From NCBI RefSeq assembly GCF_038561935.1, contig NZ_CP102770.1, positions 7,750,001 through 7,814,000 on the forward strand: a stretch of 64,000 nt of DNA. The letters are read 5' to 3'. Position numbers and translations under genes: made by a program. Source of the stretch: Myxococcus stipitatus. Lineage in GTDB: Bacteria > Myxococcota > Myxococcia > Myxococcales > Myxococcaceae. How positions within the stretch are numbered: the stretch's first letter is position 1; every line of letters begins with the position of its first letter. This document shows, in pieces, positions 61,230 to 64,000 of this stretch. Below the pieces are notes generated by a model. That model was not told where the DNA came from and made no database searches. It saw only the letters and a list, made by a program, of their open reading frames with translations.

Positions 61230-61254
61230 CCACTCCTTCCCACTTCTTGCCACT
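61230..61254 (-). promoter_or_regulatory. MraZ operator: three AGTGG repeats at 10-bp period
   Basis: On the minus strand AGTGG occurs three times with exactly five bases between copies (CCACT on the plus strand at 61230-61234, 61240-61244, 61250-61254). This is the direct-repeat geometry described for MraZ sites in other bacteria. The repeats lie just downstream of the -10 box, covering about +5 to +29 of the expected transcript. Confidence 0.8.
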
Positions 61255-61265
61255 ACCGGGCGGCA

Positions 61266-61294
61266 TTCATACGCGGGCCCCCCAGGGGGGTCAA
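61266..61294 (-). promoter_or_regulatory. Sigma70-type promoter of the dcw cluster
   Basis: On the minus strand TTGACC (61294-61289) and TATGAA (61271-61266) are separated by 17 bp. They are close to the consensus -35 and -10 boxes. The start would be near 61259, giving a ~70-nt leader to mraZ at 61188. Confidence 0.8.
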
Positions 61295-61353
61295 GAAAGC
61301 GCAACAGGTCGGTACACGCCGCCGGTGGGTCCACGACATCCAGACAACCCGTC

Positions 61354-61373
61354 ACACCTGGAAGGTCAGGTGT
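61354..61373. promoter_or_regulatory. 7-6-7 inverted repeat upstream of the PilZ gene
   Basis: ACACCTG at 61354-61360 and CAGGTGT at 61367-61373 are exact reverse complements with six bases between. The dyad lies ~80 bp before the PilZ start and ~60 bp upstream of the dcw -35 box, so it could control either unit. Confidence 0.4.
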
Positions 61374-61452
61374 TTGCCGCGTTGCGGCGCCCTACCCGTC
61401 AGACTGGGGTAAACTTGAGCTCCCTCTTGGAAGAGCGCAGAGTGACGGGTGC

Positions 61453-62163
61453 GTGAACAAGAGCGTGCGACTGAAGGTGGCCTACAAGAGCCCGCAGTCC
61501 CTGGTGGGGGAGTACACGCGCAGCGTGGGTCAAGGAGGCGTCACCCTGCGGACGCGCCGGAGCCTGCCGCTGGGCACTCGATTCACCTTCGAGCTGTATC
61601 TCGGAGGGGTCCCCCGGCCGGTGGAGGTCCTGGGTGAGGTGGTGGCGGTGGAGCCGCCTCGCGAGGAGCCGGGCTACCTGCTCACGGTGCGCTATGGCGC
61701 CGGCGAGGACCGCTCGCCCCTGGACGCGGTGCTCCAGCGCATCTTCTCCGCGCAAGAAACGGAAGGACTGCGGCGCTTTCCCCGGCTGCCGCTGACCCTG
61801 CGCGCGGCGGAGGCCACGCCGCTGTCGCCGGCCTTCCTCGTCCGGGACATCTCCCGTGGGGGCGTGGGCCTGGAGGTCATGGCGCCCGCCCTGCCCCGCC
61901 ATGTGCGCGTGGGCACGCCCTTCCTCCTGGAGATGGACTTGATGGGGGGCGAGCTCGTCCTGCACGGCGAGGTGGTGTGGACCTCGTCGATTCCGCGCAA
62001 GGACGCCGCCACGGTGACGCCGGGCTTCGGCGCCACGTTCGGCAGGCTGCGCGCGCCCATGCAGCAGAGGCTGGACGCGCTGCTCGCCCTGGAGTCGTTG
62101 CCCCCCGCGCCCTGGAAGGCGCGGGTGAGCTTCGGCATGGACGCGGTGACGCGGATGCCGTGA
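61453..62163 (+). CDS. Tandem PilZ-domain protein
   Basis: The 236-aa product starts at GTG 61453 and has two PilZ-like halves. The first (residues ~1-95) shows VRLKVAYKSPQSLVGEYTRS and VGQGGVTLRTRRSLPLGTRF, the TIGR02266-type myxobacterial PilZ without a clear RxxxR. The second (~100-225) has LRRFPRLPLTLRA (RxxxR), then VRDISRGGVGLEVMAPALPR (the D-x-S-x-x-G box), the c-di-GMP-binding pattern. The likely role is a c-di-GMP-responsive effector. It is divergent from mraZ and converges with the acyl-CoA dehydrogenase, 9 bp away. Confidence 0.85.
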   Translation: MNKSVRLKVAYKSPQSLVGEYTRSVGQGGVTLRTRRSLPLGTRFTFELYLGGVPRPVEVLGEVVAVEPPREEPGYLLTVRYGAGEDRSPLDAVLQRIFSAQETEGLRRFPRLPLTLRAAEATPLSPAFLVRDISRGGVGLEVMAPALPRHVRVGTPFLLEMDLMGGELVLHGEVVWTSSIPRKDAATVTPGFGATFGRLRAPMQQRLDALLALESLPPAPWKARVSFGMDAVTRMP

Positions 62164-62172
62164 CGGCGTGGG

Positions 62173-63975
62173 CTACGCCGTGAAGGGGTAGCCGCCCGCG
62201 GACTCGACGGCGGCCATCACCGTCTCCCGGACCTCCGCCGGGTCATGCGGCGTGAAGGTGTCGAGCGTGCCCAGCCGCGCCAGCTCCTTCGCCAGCGCGT
62301 CCCCCTTGAGGGTGGAGCACAAGGCGCGGCGCATGCGGTCCTGGATGCGGGAGGTGCTGTCGAAGGCGATGGTGCGCACCAGCGCCACGCGCACCGGGTC
62401 CAGCGTCCCACCGGTGGCCGCCTGCCGCGTGCGCGTCACCATGGAGTCGAGCGCGAAGGCATCCATCACCACGTCGGTGAGGGCCGCGAGCACGTCCTGG
62501 TGCTTCTCCAGCTCCGGGCCGAAGGTCTGCGCGGCCAGGCTCAGGCCGTGGAGCGCCAGGCGCTTGGCGACCTCGGCGGCCACCTCCTGCGGCGCCAGCG
62601 CGTCGTTTGTCCGCGCCTGGGGCTTCTCTCCGCGCGCCAGCTCGTCCGCGACGTTGCCCGCCATGGCGAACAGGGGCAGGTCGCCCTTCACCGCGCGCTT
62701 GAGGAGCATGCCGGTGATGAGCATGCGGTTGATTTCGTTGGTGCCCTCGAAGATGCGGTTGATGCGCGCGTCACGGTAGGCGCGCTCGACGGGGTACTCC
62801 TCGATGTAGCCCGCGCCACCGTGCAGCTGCACCGCGTCGTCCACGAGCTGCCACAGGGCCTCCGAGCCGTAGACCTTCATGATGGAGGACTCGATGGCGT
62901 ACTCCTCCACCGCGGCCAGCAGGTGGGACTCGTAGTCGGGCGCGGACTTGTCGCGGGCGGCGAGGCGCGCGTCGACCAGGCCCGACGTGCGGTACGTCAT
63001 GCTCTCCAGCGCGTGGATGAGCGCCGTCATGCGCGCCAGCTTCTCGCGCGAGAGCGGGAAGCGGGAGATGGGCGTGCCGAACTGCTTGCGCTCCTGGGCG
63101 AAGCGCAGCGCGCCGGACAGCTGGATCTTCATGCCGCCAAGCACGCCCGCGCCCAGCTTCAAGCGGCCGTAGTTGAGGATGTTGAAGGCAATCTTGTGGC
63201 CCTTGCCCACCTCGCCCAGCAGGTTCTCCACGGGGACCCGCGCGTCCTCGAAGTAGAGCGGGCACGTGGACGAGCCGCGGATGCCCATCTTGTGCTCCTC
63301 GGGCCCCACGGTGAAGCCCGGCGTGTCCTTCTCCACGATGAAGCCGGTGAACTTGTCCCCGTCCACCTTGGCGAAGACGACGAACACGTCCGCGAAGGCC
63401 GCGTTGGTGATGAAGAGCTTGGAGCCGTTGAGAATCCAGTGCTTGCCGTCCGGCGAGAGCACTGCCTTCGTCTTCGCGCCCAGCGCGTCGCTGCCACTGC
63501 CCTGCTCGGTGAGGGCGTACGCGGCCACCCACTCACTGGTGGCCAGCTTGGGCAGGTACTTCGCCTTCTGGGCCGCGTTGCCGAACCAGACGATGGGCAG
63601 CGTGCCGATGCCCACGTGCGCGCCGAAGGTGACGGACCAGGAGCCGTTGAGGCCCATCGCCTCCGCGAGCAGGAGCGACGTCGTCTTGTCCAGGCCCGTG
63701 CCGCCGTAGGACTCGGGGATGTCCACGCTCAGCAGGCCCAGCTCCCCCGCCTGACGCAGCAGCTCCCGCAGCAGGACGTTGTCCTTGTGCTCGATTTTGT
63801 CGGCCTGCGGGAGCATCTGCTCGTGACTGAACTGAAGCGCCGTCCGGAAGAACATGCGCTGCTCTTCCGAGAAGGTCTCGGGCGTGACGATGGGGGACGC
63901 GCCGACCTCCTGGAAGAGGAAGGCACCGCCTGGGGGAACATCCTTCGACGCAGCCGGCGTATTGGCCGTGGACAT
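62173..63975 (-). CDS. Acyl-CoA dehydrogenase (long, VLCAD-like)
   Basis: The 600-aa flavoprotein oxidises acyl-CoA to trans-2-enoyl-CoA. N-terminal: FSEEQRMFFRTALQFSHEQM, ELGLLSVDIPESYGGTGLDK. FAD/substrate site: YALTEQGSGSDALGAKTKAV, MGIRGSSTCPLYFEDARVP. C-terminal: ERKQFGTPISRFPLSREKLA, LHGGAGYIEEYPVERAYRDA with RINRIFEGTNEINRMLI, where the glutamate of the FEGTNE block is the likely base. An additional ~150-residue helical C-terminal domain makes it like very-long-chain enzymes, which associate with membranes. It is well separated from other fatty-acid genes in the window. Confidence 0.94.
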   Translation of the reverse strand: MSTANTPAASKDVPPGGAFLFQEVGASPIVTPETFSEEQRMFFRTALQFSHEQMLPQADKIEHKDNVLLRELLRQAGELGLLSVDIPESYGGTGLDKTTSLLLAEAMGLNGSWSVTFGAHVGIGTLPIVWFGNAAQKAKYLPKLATSEWVAAYALTEQGSGSDALGAKTKAVLSPDGKHWILNGSKLFITNAAFADVFVVFAKVDGDKFTGFIVEKDTPGFTVGPEEHKMGIRGSSTCPLYFEDARVPVENLLGEVGKGHKIAFNILNYGRLKLGAGVLGGMKIQLSGALRFAQERKQFGTPISRFPLSREKLARMTALIHALESMTYRTSGLVDARLAARDKSAPDYESHLLAAVEEYAIESSIMKVYGSEALWQLVDDAVQLHGGAGYIEEYPVERAYRDARINRIFEGTNEINRMLITGMLLKRAVKGDLPLFAMAGNVADELARGEKPQARTNDALAPQEVAAEVAKRLALHGLSLAAQTFGPELEKHQDVLAALTDVVMDAFALDSMVTRTRQAATGGTLDPVRVALVRTIAFDSTSRIQDRMRRALCSTLKGDALAKELARLGTLDTFTPHDPAEVRETVMAAVESAGGYPFTA

Positions 63976-64000
63976 CTCGAGACCTCACAGGGTGCGCGGA

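Overview
The window is high-GC chromosomal DNA from a myxobacterium, most likely a member of the Myxococcaceae. The evidence is strong G/C bias at third codon positions, many GTG starts, a tandem PilZ protein, a TonB-like protein and twin-FHA protein of myxobacterial style, a receiver-XRE regulator fusion, and a giant surface protein carrying an internal MYXO-CTERM-like tag. No tRNA, rRNA, CRISPR array, transposase or phage gene was seen.

Positions 1-34.7 kb hold small housekeeping and accessory units. In order they are: two unidentified genes and a B3/B4-domain gene with an abnormal 5' end; a di-haem cytochrome c peroxidase operon; a thioredoxin-like ferredoxin overlapped by an antisense envelope gene; an acyltransferase-like membrane protein, FxsA, RlmI-type methyltransferase, YkgJ-type protein and glycerate kinase; a nicotinamidase-like hydrolase coupled to nicotinate phosphoribosyltransferase; an epmA-plsC-ppa operon; an M3-like lipoprotein peptidase; an SPFH-SHOCT protein; an ArnT-like glycosyltransferase coupled to an ABC exporter; two envelope proteins followed by a DraRnl/Rnl5-type RNA ligase; a rhomboid protease divergent from a twin-FHA protein; the receiver-XRE regulator; and biotin carboxylase, biotin carrier and enoyl-CoA hydratase genes.

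Positions 34.7-61.2 kb hold a nearly complete dcw cluster on the minus strand: mraZ, a STAS gene, rsmH, ftsL, ftsI, murE, murF, mraY, murD, ftsW, murG, murC, murB, ddl, ftsQ and ftsA, then a 6.8 kb surface-protein gene, then ftsZ. Most cell-wall genes overlap by 1-4 bp or are separated by short gaps. The cluster starts at a clear sigma70-type promoter (TTGACC-N17-TATGAA) followed by three AGTGG repeats at 10-bp spacing, the expected MraZ operator. Hairpin-plus-U-tract terminators follow ftsA and the giant gene, so ftsZ is probably transcribed on its own. Beyond the cluster lie a divergent tandem PilZ protein and a long acyl-CoA dehydrogenase.

The most unusual object is the giant gene between ftsA and ftsZ. 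It reads as an Ig-like and thrombospondin-type-3 adhesin ending in a MYXO-CTERM-like tag, fused in frame to a second protein that has its own signal-peptide-like segment, a beta-barrel region and an OmpA peptidoglycan-binding domain.
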